Below are positions 35,552-44,649 of a stretch of 64,000 nt of DNA, piece after piece (within the stretch, counting starts at the first letter, position 1; every line of letters begins with the position of its first letter). The notes below the pieces were generated by a model. That model had not been told where the DNA came from, did no database searches, and saw nothing but the letters and a program-made list of their open reading frames with translations. A program made the translations under genes and the position numbers. This DNA is from Synechococcus sp. ATX 2A4 (lineage in GTDB: Bacteria; Cyanobacteriota; Cyanobacteriia; PCC-6307; Cyanobiaceae), in assembly GCF_024346375.1 (NCBI RefSeq), contig NZ_JAGQCV010000003.1, forward strand, positions 1-64,000, written 5' to 3'.

Positions 35552-36369
35552 GGCAGTCTACCTTGCAATCTCAAGCCTCAAAGATGGATGAACCGGGCTC
35601 AATGCTAGCAGATATGAACAATTGCTAGTTGTTCCAATAACTCTTTGCCTGCGTACTATTGATAGACTCTTGAACGCCTTACGATCAAGCACCCATTTCT
35701 TCAAAGTTCGAGCAGTCCACTTTCTTGCTTGCATGTAATTGAACTGCAAGACCAGGATGCAAGGCTTAAACGCTAGACAATACGCCCAGCTTCGCCCGAC
35801 TTCACTTGTAAAGATAATTTGGTGACACCACCACCTCGGCGCTTGAAGAGTCGTGGACCTCAGTGCAAATAGTGAGATTTTCACATTTAGCATAGAAACG
35901 CAAGATTCCCATCGCCTGAACCCCACTTAGCCACGACAGAAACGACGCAGCCTTTTACATTGGCATCGTTATTATCCCACGTCCTTATAGCACGGCATCA
36001 CAATCGCCATAAGAGAAAGGCGTCTGGCATCAAATAGATTTGCGTAAGGCCCATCTTGATTCTTGTCTGTTTCCAGCCATGCCATGGGCAACAGCCAGAT
36101 CGTCAGCTTTGCCGAGCAACCATCATTGGGTGATGAGCAAACGATGCTCACGCCGTGACGCAAGGGCTTGAAGTAGGGTTGGCATCTCAAAATCTGTAAT
36201 AGAACTCCCTTGGCAACTATTACAGTGATCCATCAATGCCCTGAGTAAAAGCTTCCAAACCACCCATTCCACAGAAAGGCCTCATGGAATTTGCCAAAAC
36301 GCCGAGAAAGCCAAGCGCTCGATAGGTATAGTAGCGGAATTGTTGATCCACATCTGATGGTCGAACAGC
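35552..36369. other. 818-nt AT-rich gap, possible decayed minus-strand gene
   Basis: No gene is supported here. A minus-strand frame at 35558-35926 contains IIFTSEVGRSWAYCLAFKPC and ARTLKKWVLDRKAFKSL, which is reminiscent of the tail of a GT2 sugar transferase, and a second frame at 35972-36190 is unassignable. Neither has a credible start or full-length homology that I can recognise. The stretch is best read as decayed DNA in the polysaccharide locus. Confidence 0.4.
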
Positions 36370-37527
36370 ATGCCAGCCATTAACGAAAAACTGATTTGCG
36401 TTCTCGATTCCTTTTGTGCTGAAGGCACTCCAGTCCTAGCGTTACAGCTATCTCGTCACTGGATTAACAAAGGAGCTGACGTTCACTTGGTTCGTCTTAA
36501 CCACTACCCAGATGACCTCCTGGCGGAGTTCACGGCCCTTGAAATCCCAATTCACACATTCCGGCTCGGAAAGGGTCCAATGCGCTACCCGCGTCTGTTC
36601 TGGCAGAGTTTTCGCCTCTGCCGGCGCACCAGGGCCACCGCCGTGCTCAGCTTTCCGCTGGGCTGGCATGCCTTCATCGCCTGGGGCGCCAAGCTCGCCG
36701 GGGTGCCCCGGATCTGTGCCCATGTGGGCAATTTGCCACCAGTGTGGACAGGTGCCGCCTTCAGGAAGTTCAAGGCCCTGGTGCAGTTGGGCCGACCAGT
36801 GACCCATCGGCTGTTGTGCTGCTCCAGCTACATCCGCGACGCCACCATCCGCGATTTCGGCCTCAACCCCTCCGAAGCCATCACCATCTACAACGCCTGC
36901 GATCTCGAACGCTTCCAGGCCGAAGAGGGCAGATTGTTGCCCCATCCGCTGCCCCGCGTTGGCATGGTGGCCCGGCTGGAAGGCCACAAAGACCAACCCA
37001 CCTTGATCCAGGCCATCGCCCTGCTGCGGAACCAGGGCACCATGGTGGAGGCCTGGCTGATCGGCGAAGGCTCTCGCCGGCCGGCACTTGAGCAGCTGAT
37101 CAGCGAGCTTCAGCTCGAGAAGCAGGTGCGGTTGCTGGGCATGCGTCGCGATATTCCCAGCCTGCTGAGCGAGCTGGATCTGTTTGTGTTTGCCGCCAAG
37201 CCGGATGAAGGATTCGGCATCGCCTTGGCCGAAGCGATGGCGGCTGGAGTGCCAATCGTGGCCTCAGATGTGGGCGCCTGCCGGGAGATCCTTGCCGGCG
37301 GTGATTGTGGGCTGCTTGTGCCCCCGCAGGATGCCGCTGCACTGGCCGAAGGCATCATGCACCTCTTACTAAACCCCGAGGGGTCTCGGGAACAGGTTGC
37401 CGCCGGGCAACGCCGGGCCAGCGAAGATTTCGGCGTCGAGGCGATGGCCCGTGGCTACGCCGATGCACTGAAACTTGCCCTGCCCGCAGTGACGACACTG
37501 CGGGCACTGCCAGTTAGCAAAGCATGA
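36370..37527 (+). CDS. Glycosyltransferase family 4 (tandem copy 1)
   Basis: A 385-residue GT-B enzyme. Landmarks are LICVLDSFCAEGTPVLALQL, FWQSFRLCRRTRATAVLSFP, RVGMVARLEGHKDQPTLIQA, VRLLGMRRDIPSLLSELDLF and the EX7E segment PDEGFGIALAEAMAAGVPIV. The order and wording closely parallel the next gene at 37700, so the pair probably arose by duplication. The first 80 codons are lower in GC than the rest. The product probably adds one sugar of the repeat unit on the cytoplasmic face. Confidence 0.92.
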   Translation: MPAINEKLICVLDSFCAEGTPVLALQLSRHWINKGADVHLVRLNHYPDDLLAEFTALEIPIHTFRLGKGPMRYPRLFWQSFRLCRRTRATAVLSFPLGWHAFIAWGAKLAGVPRICAHVGNLPPVWTGAAFRKFKALVQLGRPVTHRLLCCSSYIRDATIRDFGLNPSEAITIYNACDLERFQAEEGRLLPHPLPRVGMVARLEGHKDQPTLIQAIALLRNQGTMVEAWLIGEGSRRPALEQLISELQLEKQVRLLGMRRDIPSLLSELDLFVFAAKPDEGFGIALAEAMAAGVPIVASDVGACREILAGGDCGLLVPPQDAAALAEGIMHLLLNPEGSREQVAAGQRRASEDFGVEAMARGYADALKLALPAVTTLRALPVSKA

Positions 37528-37699
37528 AAGACCATGCCTGGTGTTCTTCCTGCATACAACTATTCTCAGGCTTTTGTGGCCTCAACATCACAACCATTGC
37601 TTGCAGTCATCATTGCCGCTCTGGAGTGCCAGTGGTTCAGCTTCCGGGTCTGTCTGTGAGATGGCCGACGGATACCGTCCTGCCATCAAGATGCGGCCG

Positions 37700-38827
37700 A
37701 TGAGCAAGAACAGCGTGAAAAGGCCTCTGGTGCCGATCCTGCATGTGCTGAGCGGCCTTCACACTGCCGGCATTGAGCAGCTCGCCCTGCAGCTGATCGG
37801 CCACTCTCCCGAGGGCTTCTCGCCCCAGCTGCTGAACACCGATGCCGCCCACCAGGAACTGCGGCCGGCGTTCCAGGCACTGGCCACGGAGCCGCCACTG
37901 GCGATCACCGACTGGCACCGCTGCGACGGCCCCGCCCTGGCCTGGCGCAGTTTCCGGCTCTGCCGGCAGCAGCGGCCCGCAGCCGTGCTGATCTATCCCT
38001 TCAACCGTCCCATGCTCTGGCTGGCACTCGGGGCGCGGCTGGCAGGGGTGCGGCGCCTGGCGGTGGCGGTACAGAACACCGCTCCGCAGGAGCGCCGCGG
38101 CCTGGCCAGCTGGCACCGGCTGCTGCGTTGGTTCCAGCGGCTCGGCGTGGTGCCCGTGCCCTGCACCCAGGCAATCGTGCGTTCGCTGCAGCCGCTGCCG
38201 CCGGGCCTGAAGCTGGCAGCACCGATTGCCAACGGCTGCGATGTGGCGGCGGTTGCCCAGCGGGCGGCAGCGGTGCGGCAAGGCCGTCCCATTGATGACG
38301 TCAAACGCGTGCTGATGGTGGCCCGGCTGGAGGGAATCAAGGATCAGGCCACCTTGCTGCGCGCCTTCGCGGCCGTGGCTCCGCAGCGTCCCCAGTGGCA
38401 GCTCCAGCTGGTGGGGGAAGGGCCCGAACGAGCAGCCTTGGAAGCCCTGGCCATGGCGCTCGGCCTGGATCCCGCCACTGTGTTTCTCGGACGCCGCAGC
38501 GACATTCCCGAGTTGCTGGGCCAGGCCGACCTGTTCGCCTTCTCCACCACCGCCGCCGAAGGCTTCGGCATCGTGTTGATTGAGGCGATGGCAGCAGGCC
38601 TGCCGGTGGTCGCCAGTGATGTGGCCGCCTGCCGTGAGGTGTTGTGCGAGGGCGCCGCCGGTGAGCTGCTGCCCCCGGCAGACGTGCAGGCCTGGAGTGC
38701 GCGTCTTGACGAGTTGATGGGATCAGCTGAGGCGCGCGACGCTCTGGCCAGGCGGGCGCTGGCGGCGGCCCCCGGCTACGACATCCGCAGCACGGCCCGT
38801 CAATGGCTGGAGCTGCTGGGACGATGA
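37700..38827 (+). CDS. Glycosyltransferase family 4 (tandem copy 2)
   Basis: A 375-residue GT-B enzyme. LVPILHVLSGLHTAGIEQLA opens the acceptor domain. AWRSFRLCRQQRPAAVLIYP, RVLMVARLEGIKDQATLLRA, LGRRSDIPELLGQADLFAFS and EGFGIVLIEAMAAGLPVVAS line up with the preceding gene. ATG 37700 gives the best fit to its paralogue; ATG 37661 is an in-frame alternative, and the frame is open to 37541. The stop overlaps the next start by 4 nt (ATGA). Confidence 0.9.
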   Translation: MSKNSVKRPLVPILHVLSGLHTAGIEQLALQLIGHSPEGFSPQLLNTDAAHQELRPAFQALATEPPLAITDWHRCDGPALAWRSFRLCRQQRPAAVLIYPFNRPMLWLALGARLAGVRRLAVAVQNTAPQERRGLASWHRLLRWFQRLGVVPVPCTQAIVRSLQPLPPGLKLAAPIANGCDVAAVAQRAAAVRQGRPIDDVKRVLMVARLEGIKDQATLLRAFAAVAPQRPQWQLQLVGEGPERAALEALAMALGLDPATVFLGRRSDIPELLGQADLFAFSTTAAEGFGIVLIEAMAAGLPVVASDVAACREVLCEGAAGELLPPADVQAWSARLDELMGSAEARDALARRALAAAPGYDIRSTARQWLELLGR

Positions 38828-39984
38828 GCCAGCCCGGCGCCACCCCGATCGACCGCCAACTGCTCTGCAACGGCGATGCCACGGCACTGGCCACCTGGAG
38901 CAGCACTCCCTTTTTTCTGCTGCAGGCCGGCCTGCGCTCCGGCCTGCTGGCGGGTGGCCTCGCCCTCGATCCCGTGCGGCTGCGCTGGCGGCGCCGGTGC
39001 TGGAATGGTCTCCAGCTGCTGCGCAGCGGCAAGGCCGGTGGCTTCCAGTACAGCCGCAGTTTTGCCCGGGCGCTGATGGGGCAGGTGGATCTCGGCGAAG
39101 CGCCGCTGGCCCTGCTCAGCCATTTCCCCCTGCTGCCGCCCCAGCCCTGGCCGCCCAGCTGGCGGGTTGATTTCTACATCGATGCCACCACCCGCCAGGT
39201 GTTCGAGGCCTATGGCAAAGGCGCCCGCCTGGCCCCAGGCTTCCAGCGCCAGGTGCTGGAGCGGGAACGCCAGGCCTACCAGCAGGCCGGCGCCATCGTG
39301 TGCATGAGCCGCTGGGCCGCCGATTCTGTGATCAGCGATTACGGCATCGAGGCCGCCCGGGTGCATGTGGTGCCGGGCGGCGCCAACCTCGACGGGGCGG
39401 CGCTGGTGGGATTGCCCGAGCAAATGCCGGCGCCGCCCAATGCCAGCGAGCCCCTGCGGCTGGGCTTCCTCGGCAAGGAATGGCAGCGCAAGGGCGGGCC
39501 GTTCCTGCTGCAGCTGGCCGAAGCCCTGGCCGCGCGCGGGCAACCCGCGGTGGTGCGGGCGGTGGGTCCGGCCGCCGCCACGCTGCCGCCGCACCCGCTG
39601 CTGCAGCCCGTGGGCTTTCTCGACAAAGCCAACCACACGGCCCGCTTCGTGGCCGAACTGCGCAGCTGGCACTTCGGGACGCTGTTCTCCAGCAGTGAAG
39701 CGTTCGGGATCTCCAACCGCGAATGCCTGCGCCTTGGGGTGCCCGTGCTCAGCCACGCGGTGGGCGGCATCGCCTCCACCCTGCCGGATGGCGGCTGCGG
39801 CCAGCTGTTTGCGCCCCATCCCGAGGCCACCACCGTGGCCGACTGGATTCTCAGCCGCCTCACCCCCTACCCGGCCTACCTGGCCTGGCGCGCTGGCCTG
39901 GCCCTGCGCTGGCGAGAATTCACCTGGGAGGCAACGGTGGAGCAGCTGCAGGCGATCCTGGAACCGTCGGGGACCCAAGGATGA
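38824..39984 (+). CDS. Glycosyltransferase family 4
   Basis: A 386-residue GT-B enzyme. The N-terminal half has VDFYIDATTRQVFEAYGKGA and AYQQAGAIVCMSRWAADSVI, meaning a sugar-acceptor domain followed by the usual linker. The donor half has LRLGFLGKEWQRKGGPFLLQ and SSSEAFGISNRECLRLGVPV, which carries the EX7E motif. ATG 38824 overlaps the upstream stop and the stop overlaps the next start, so it is the middle gene of a coupled run. A predicted hydrophobic N-terminus is absent. Confidence 0.9.
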   Translation: MSQPGATPIDRQLLCNGDATALATWSSTPFFLLQAGLRSGLLAGGLALDPVRLRWRRRCWNGLQLLRSGKAGGFQYSRSFARALMGQVDLGEAPLALLSHFPLLPPQPWPPSWRVDFYIDATTRQVFEAYGKGARLAPGFQRQVLERERQAYQQAGAIVCMSRWAADSVISDYGIEAARVHVVPGGANLDGAALVGLPEQMPAPPNASEPLRLGFLGKEWQRKGGPFLLQLAEALAARGQPAVVRAVGPAAATLPPHPLLQPVGFLDKANHTARFVAELRSWHFGTLFSSSEAFGISNRECLRLGVPVLSHAVGGIASTLPDGGCGQLFAPHPEATTVADWILSRLTPYPAYLAWRAGLALRWREFTWEATVEQLQAILEPSGTQG

Positions 39985-41180
39985 CGCCCACTCCCCACCG
40001 CTACGCCGTGCTCCAGGCCGGCGCCCGCATGCACTACGCCGTACCGGCGCTGCTGGCCCAGGCCGGTGCCCTGGCCGCCTTCTACACCGATCTGCACAGC
40101 AACCATCGCCTGCTGCGCTGGCTGGAACGGCTCTGGCCCCCATCCCTGCAGCCGAAACCGCTGCGGCGCCTGCTGGGGCGCCGGCTGCCGCAGGCGCTGC
40201 CCCGTCGTCTCGTGCGGGACCAGCCGCTCGCCTCCACCACCTGGGCACGGCAGAGCGAACGCAGCGATGCCTTGGTGTTCGAGCGGGCCTGCCGCGAGCG
40301 TTTCGGCGGTGCCGATGCGGTGTACACCAACTTCATCAACAACGATCTGGAGGTGATCCGACAGGCCAAACAACAGGGCCTGCATGTGGTGCACGAAGTG
40401 ATCATCAGCGCCGATGTGGGCCGGGTGATGCTGGAAGAACGCCGCCGCCACCCCGGCATCGAACCGGACGGAGAGGCGGAAGCCGTGGTGGAGGCAGGCA
40501 TCGCCAGGGACCGTGAGAAATGGGCCCTCAGCAACCAGGTGTTGGTGCCTTCTGCCTACTGCTGGGAGAGCTCCGTGGCCCTGGGCTGTGATCCTGCCAA
40601 GCTGGCGCTGGTGCCCTATGGCATCCCAGAGCATTGGTTTGAACTGAAGCCCGATCCTGTGCCGGGCAGAATCCTGTTTGTGGGGCAAGTGGGCTTGCGC
40701 AAAGGCAGCCACGTGCTGGCAGCCGCCTGCCAGCAGCTGCGCCTCCACCACCAATCCTTCGAATGCCGGGTGGCGGGGCCCTGCCAGGTGGACATCACCG
40801 GGCCACTCTTTGCAGGCCCCACCTACCTGGGGCAGGTGCCGCGCAGCCAGATCCAGGAAGAATTCCGGCGGGCTGATCTGTTTGTGCTTCCCACCCTCGC
40901 CGAAGGCATGGCCGTGGTGCACCTCGAAGCGATGGCCTGCGGCGTGCCCGTGATCACCACACCCCACTGCGGCTCAGTGGTGCGCAATGGGGTGGATGGC
41001 TTCATTGTGCCGATCCGCAACGCGGAGCTGCTGGCCGCACGCATGGAACAACTGCTGAACGACCGCAACTTGCGCGATCAGATGGCACACTCAGCCAGGG
41101 CACGGGCCAGGGACTACACCTGGAAGCGCTATGGAGAACGGCTGTCCACCACCTTGAACCTGAAATCCCCTGCACCATGA
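39981..41180 (+). CDS. Glycosyltransferase family 4
   Basis: A 399-residue GT-B enzyme. The start RYAVLQAGARMHYAVPALLA follows an ATGA overlap. ADAVYTNFINNDLEVIRQAK lies at the acceptor side. The donor side has GRILFVGQVGLRKGSHVLAA, GPTYLGQVPRSQIQEEFRRA and TLAEGMAVVHLEAMACGVPV with the EX7E motif. The family and the position between two other glycan genes suggest a role in repeat-unit assembly. The frame is open far upstream in GC-rich DNA, but the homologous part starts at 39981. Confidence 0.9.
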   Translation: MTPTPHRYAVLQAGARMHYAVPALLAQAGALAAFYTDLHSNHRLLRWLERLWPPSLQPKPLRRLLGRRLPQALPRRLVRDQPLASTTWARQSERSDALVFERACRERFGGADAVYTNFINNDLEVIRQAKQQGLHVVHEVIISADVGRVMLEERRRHPGIEPDGEAEAVVEAGIARDREKWALSNQVLVPSAYCWESSVALGCDPAKLALVPYGIPEHWFELKPDPVPGRILFVGQVGLRKGSHVLAAACQQLRLHHQSFECRVAGPCQVDITGPLFAGPTYLGQVPRSQIQEEFRRADLFVLPTLAEGMAVVHLEAMACGVPVITTPHCGSVVRNGVDGFIVPIRNAELLAARMEQLLNDRNLRDQMAHSARARARDYTWKRYGERLSTTLNLKSPAP

Positions 41181-42064
41181 ACGCGCCCAACCCCAGCTGG
41201 ACCAGTCGCGCCATGGAGACCACCGCCAGCAAGGTCTACCGGCTGGCCCGTGGGGTTCGCAACTACGCCAATCCGATTGCGCTGGCCTGGCAAAAGTTGG
41301 CGGTTCATGCCGATCCCATCGAGATCACCGACCGCGCCGCAGGCCTTTCCTTTCTGGCACGGCCCAAAGCCTTTCAGATGTTTGGTGAGGTGTTCCACCT
41401 GCACCTTTACGACATCCCCTGGGTGCCGATTCGGGCAGGAGACACGGTGATCGACGTGGGGGCCAACCACGGCTTTTTCTCGTTGTATGCAGCCAGCCAA
41501 GGGGCCACGGTGTACGCCTTTGAGCCACAACGCGATACATTTGAACTCCTGAAACAGAACATCCGCCGCAATGGGCTGGAAGATCGGGTGATCCCCTTCT
41601 GTTGTGCCATTGCAGGGGCAAAAGGCACCAGCACCCTTGCCATCACTGAAGAGCTGGCCGGTGGCATGAGCAGCATCAATCCCACGTTCACCAAAGCCTC
41701 AGGCGCAAAAGTTATCGACTCCTACGATGTAGAGACAATCAGCCTGGCGGGCTTGATCGAGGAGAAAGCGATCAAACGGATTCGCATTCTGAAGCTCGAT
41801 TGCGAAGGATCAGAACTCATGATTCTGCGATCGCTGAGCCCTGAGCAATGGCGCGTGATCGAAGGCATTGCTGCTGAAGCCCACCCCGAGGCCTATCCCT
41901 CCACCGAGCTGTTTGCCACCATCCAGCAGTCTGGCCTTTATCAGATCGGAACCCTCGATACGGTCCGGCATTACGGCATTGGCAGCGATATCTTTCACTG
42001 CGCCCAATCTGAAGTGGTGATGAATGCCTTGGGCAAGGGGAACGCCATAGGCAAGGATTCCTGA
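41177..42064 (+). CDS. FkbM family methyltransferase
   Basis: A 295-residue SAM-dependent O-methyltransferase of the FkbM type, which methylates sugar hydroxyls in many surface glycans. Motif I is TVIDVGANHGFFSLYAASQG near residues 89-108, and the acidic residue of motif II is in VYAFEPQRDTFELLKQN. The later block IRILKLDCEGSELMILRSLS is the FkbM hallmark. The start overlaps the previous stop in ATGA, and the next gene follows 6 nt later. Probable product: a methylated sugar in the polysaccharide. Confidence 0.93.
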   Translation: MNAPNPSWTSRAMETTASKVYRLARGVRNYANPIALAWQKLAVHADPIEITDRAAGLSFLARPKAFQMFGEVFHLHLYDIPWVPIRAGDTVIDVGANHGFFSLYAASQGATVYAFEPQRDTFELLKQNIRRNGLEDRVIPFCCAIAGAKGTSTLAITEELAGGMSSINPTFTKASGAKVIDSYDVETISLAGLIEEKAIKRIRILKLDCEGSELMILRSLSPEQWRVIEGIAAEAHPEAYPSTELFATIQQSGLYQIGTLDTVRHYGIGSDIFHCAQSEVVMNALGKGNAIGKDS

Positions 42065-42070
42065 GTTTCA

Positions 42071-43258
42071 ATGCAGAACGGGATGCACAACAGTGATCAG
42101 ATCGATGTGCTGATCGCCTTGCATCGCATCGGCCCCTATCACCATGCCCGCTTCTGCAAAGCTGCTGAAAGCCTGAATCTGGCTGTGGTGGAAACCCGCC
42201 CCTGCTCTGCGGAGTATCCCTGGGTGGAGATCACTGCTGAGGCCTACCCACGGCACGCGCTCACGGGGCAAAGTGCGGCGGAGGAGGATCCTCCCAATCA
42301 TGCAATTGAGCGGCAGCTCCATCATCTGATCGATGCACTGAAGCCCAAAGTGATCGTGAGCGTGGGCTGGGCAGATCGAGCCTATCAACGGTTGTTGATC
42401 GTGGCCACGAACCGCAGGATCCCTGTTGTGATCGTCTCGGACAGCCGCTGGAGGGATGAAGCGCGTAGCCGGATCAAAGAACGCATCAAGCGCCTCCTCC
42501 TGCGGGGCTATTCAGCCGCCCTGGTGGCCGGGCAGGAAAGTCGCTCCTACTTAGCAGCGCTTGGCTTCCCGCCCGATTCGATCTTCCAGCCGTGGGATGT
42601 GGTGGATGAACGGGTGTTCATGGCGGATCCATCCCACACCAGCGGCCCTTCAACCGCACACCCCCACTTCCTCTGTGTGAGCCGCTTTGTCGCCAAGAAA
42701 AACCACCTCGGCCTGCTCGCCGCTTTCGCCAGCTATCGCCAACAGGGGGGCAAATGGGGCCTGCGGCTGATCGGCAGCGGCACCTTGCAAGCAGAGCTGG
42801 AAGCCGCCGTGGCCAACTGTGCACTCCAGGGGTGTGTGAGCATCCTTCCGTTTCAGCAGATTGATCAGCTGGCTTTGAGCTATCAGAAGGCGTCTGCATT
42901 TGTGCTGGCCAGCAGCACAGATCAGTGGGGTTTGGTCGTGAATGAAGCGATGGCGGCTGGGCTGCCGGTTTTGGTGAGTGGTGCCTGTGGTTGTGCCGTT
43001 GATCTTGTCAGCCATGCCTCCACGGGCTGGGTGTTTCCTCCAGGGGATGCCGCCGCGCTCACCAAGCTGTTGCACACTGCTGAGCGCCAATCCGAACAGG
43101 AGCGCCGCCTGATGGTGCAGGCCGCCCGCGCCCGGTTGCAGGCCTTCAGCCTTGAAGCCTTTGCCCAGGGCCTTCAGGCTGCCGTGGCAGCAGCCGCCGA
43201 GAATCCACGCCAGGATCGCTTAAGCTGCATCTTGGCGAGGATATTGAGCCGTCGATGA
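42071..43258 (+). CDS. Glycosyltransferase family 4
   Basis: A 395-residue GT-B enzyme. It opens with DVLIALHRIGPYHHARFCKA, unlike the other GT4s of the run. KVIVSVGWADRAYQRLLIVA is the mid acceptor region. The donor domain has HFLCVSRFVAKKNHLGLLAA, LRLIGSGTLQAELEAAVANC and STDQWGLVVNEAMAAGLPVL, where EX7E is replaced by DxWG...E. The gene follows the FkbM gene by 6 nt and overlaps the Wzy-like gene by 4 nt. Confidence 0.9.
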   Translation: MQNGMHNSDQIDVLIALHRIGPYHHARFCKAAESLNLAVVETRPCSAEYPWVEITAEAYPRHALTGQSAAEEDPPNHAIERQLHHLIDALKPKVIVSVGWADRAYQRLLIVATNRRIPVVIVSDSRWRDEARSRIKERIKRLLLRGYSAALVAGQESRSYLAALGFPPDSIFQPWDVVDERVFMADPSHTSGPSTAHPHFLCVSRFVAKKNHLGLLAAFASYRQQGGKWGLRLIGSGTLQAELEAAVANCALQGCVSILPFQQIDQLALSYQKASAFVLASSTDQWGLVVNEAMAAGLPVLVSGACGCAVDLVSHASTGWVFPPGDAAALTKLLHTAERQSEQERRLMVQAARARLQAFSLEAFAQGLQAAVAAAAENPRQDRLSCILARILSRR

Positions 43259-44649
43259 CAGATCCAAGCAGCCTTTCGTTCCTTGAAGTATCCCTTTTGG
43301 GTGGGCTGGTTTGCCTGATTCTGTGGGAAACATACCGGGCCTGGATCAGCAGAGATCCCCTGGAGATCTACAAGCCCACCGTTATCCTTGCTGTGATTTT
43401 AGTGTATTACTGCGTGGTGGGCCCACTCCGCGCCCTTTCCGCTGGCGAATGGGTCGATCGAGGGCTTGATCTTCGCGATTCAATGGTATGGGGATGGGGA
43501 GGCGCCTTGGCCTTTTATGGCTTTGTCTTGATTGGTTTTTACAACCTGCCCGGCTGGCGCATCAATCCACACACCACCAGGCAGCTTTCCATCAATTGGG
43601 CCAAAAAGATAGGGATGCGTTGCAATATCATCGGCCTATCTCTTTATACCCTCGCTACTGGCACACGAATCCTGGCTCAATTGAATCCCCTCGATCCGCT
43701 TGCAAATCTGATTCTCAGCCAGCAATCACAAGGAGATGAAGGGTCGCTGATTGAAGGATTGTCGAACTATTTTTCACTCAGCTTGAATCTGCTGATTCCA
43801 GGCACCCTGCTTCTATTTTGTGCCTGGATCCATGAGAAGAGGGGTCTTTTCAGCGTCGTCAGCTGGACCTTCATCGCAGCGGCTCTGTTCACAACTGCGG
43901 GGTTCCGGTGGCGCTTGGTGGTGTTGCTCGTGCCGATGGCCATGCTCTGGTTTTTAGCACGCCAAAAGAAGCCTCAGCTTGTGGTGATCTCCATTCTCAC
44001 CATCGGCTTGATCACCTCAGCTGGGTTGATCGGCCTCACGCGCAATTACGGCATTGGCCTCAACCTTGCCGGTGTTGAGGAAAAATCGGCGGCTGATGTG
44101 TTCTCAGCCGGTTTCCACGAAAGCAGCATCTTCCTCACCACTGGTGGGGTGATGAAGCGTGCCCCCGATTTGATTCCCTTCGTGGGTCTTACCCCCCTGT
44201 TCAACACCGCAGTCTTCTTTGTACCAAGAGCATTCTGGCCTTCCAAGCCCTCCAATGAATACGTGAGCAACGCCACGGGCAGGCTGTATGGAAGCGCAGC
44301 CATGTCTGGGGGTTCAGCATTCATGAACTACGCCGAATATTATCTGATGTTTGGCTGGGTGTCGCTGCTTGGCATTAGCCTTGTGATCGGGCAGCTGCTG
44401 CGAGGGTTATACAATTGGTTCCTCTTGCATCGCTATGATCCCTCTGCGCAAGTTGCCTACTCTGTCACCTGCTGCTTCCTCTATGTGGTTGTGAGCCGTG
44501 GCTATCTCCCCCAAGTGTTTTCGCTCTTTTGCTTCACCGTGCTGCCCCTATTTTTTGCCCGTAGGTTCAGCCTGAATCAGCCCGAAAGCCAGCCCTTCTA
44601 CCCCGGCGGCAACCAGCCACCCTTTCAAGCCAAGCAACCAGCGGCGTGA
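43255..44649 (+). CDS. Wzy-like O-antigen/capsule polymerase
   Basis: A 464-residue protein with about ten membrane helices, expected to join lipid-linked repeat units in the periplasm. Helices start with VSLLGGLVCLILWETYRAW and TVILAVILVYYCVVGPL. A large external loop ends AVFFVPRAFWPSKPSNEYVS, and the block PRxFWPxKP is typical of OAG polymerases. The N-terminal half is slightly lower in GC than its neighbours. It overlaps the flanking glycosyltransferase genes by 4 nt each side. Polymerases are poorly conserved, so the call rests on topology, the motif and the context. Confidence 0.82.
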   Translation: MTDPSSLSFLEVSLLGGLVCLILWETYRAWISRDPLEIYKPTVILAVILVYYCVVGPLRALSAGEWVDRGLDLRDSMVWGWGGALAFYGFVLIGFYNLPGWRINPHTTRQLSINWAKKIGMRCNIIGLSLYTLATGTRILAQLNPLDPLANLILSQQSQGDEGSLIEGLSNYFSLSLNLLIPGTLLLFCAWIHEKRGLFSVVSWTFIAAALFTTAGFRWRLVVLLVPMAMLWFLARQKKPQLVVISILTIGLITSAGLIGLTRNYGIGLNLAGVEEKSAADVFSAGFHESSIFLTTGGVMKRAPDLIPFVGLTPLFNTAVFFVPRAFWPSKPSNEYVSNATGRLYGSAAMSGGSAFMNYAEYYLMFGWVSLLGISLVIGQLLRGLYNWFLLHRYDPSAQVAYSVTCCFLYVVVSRGYLPQVFSLFCFTVLPLFFARRFSLNQPESQPFYPGGNQPPFQAKQPAA

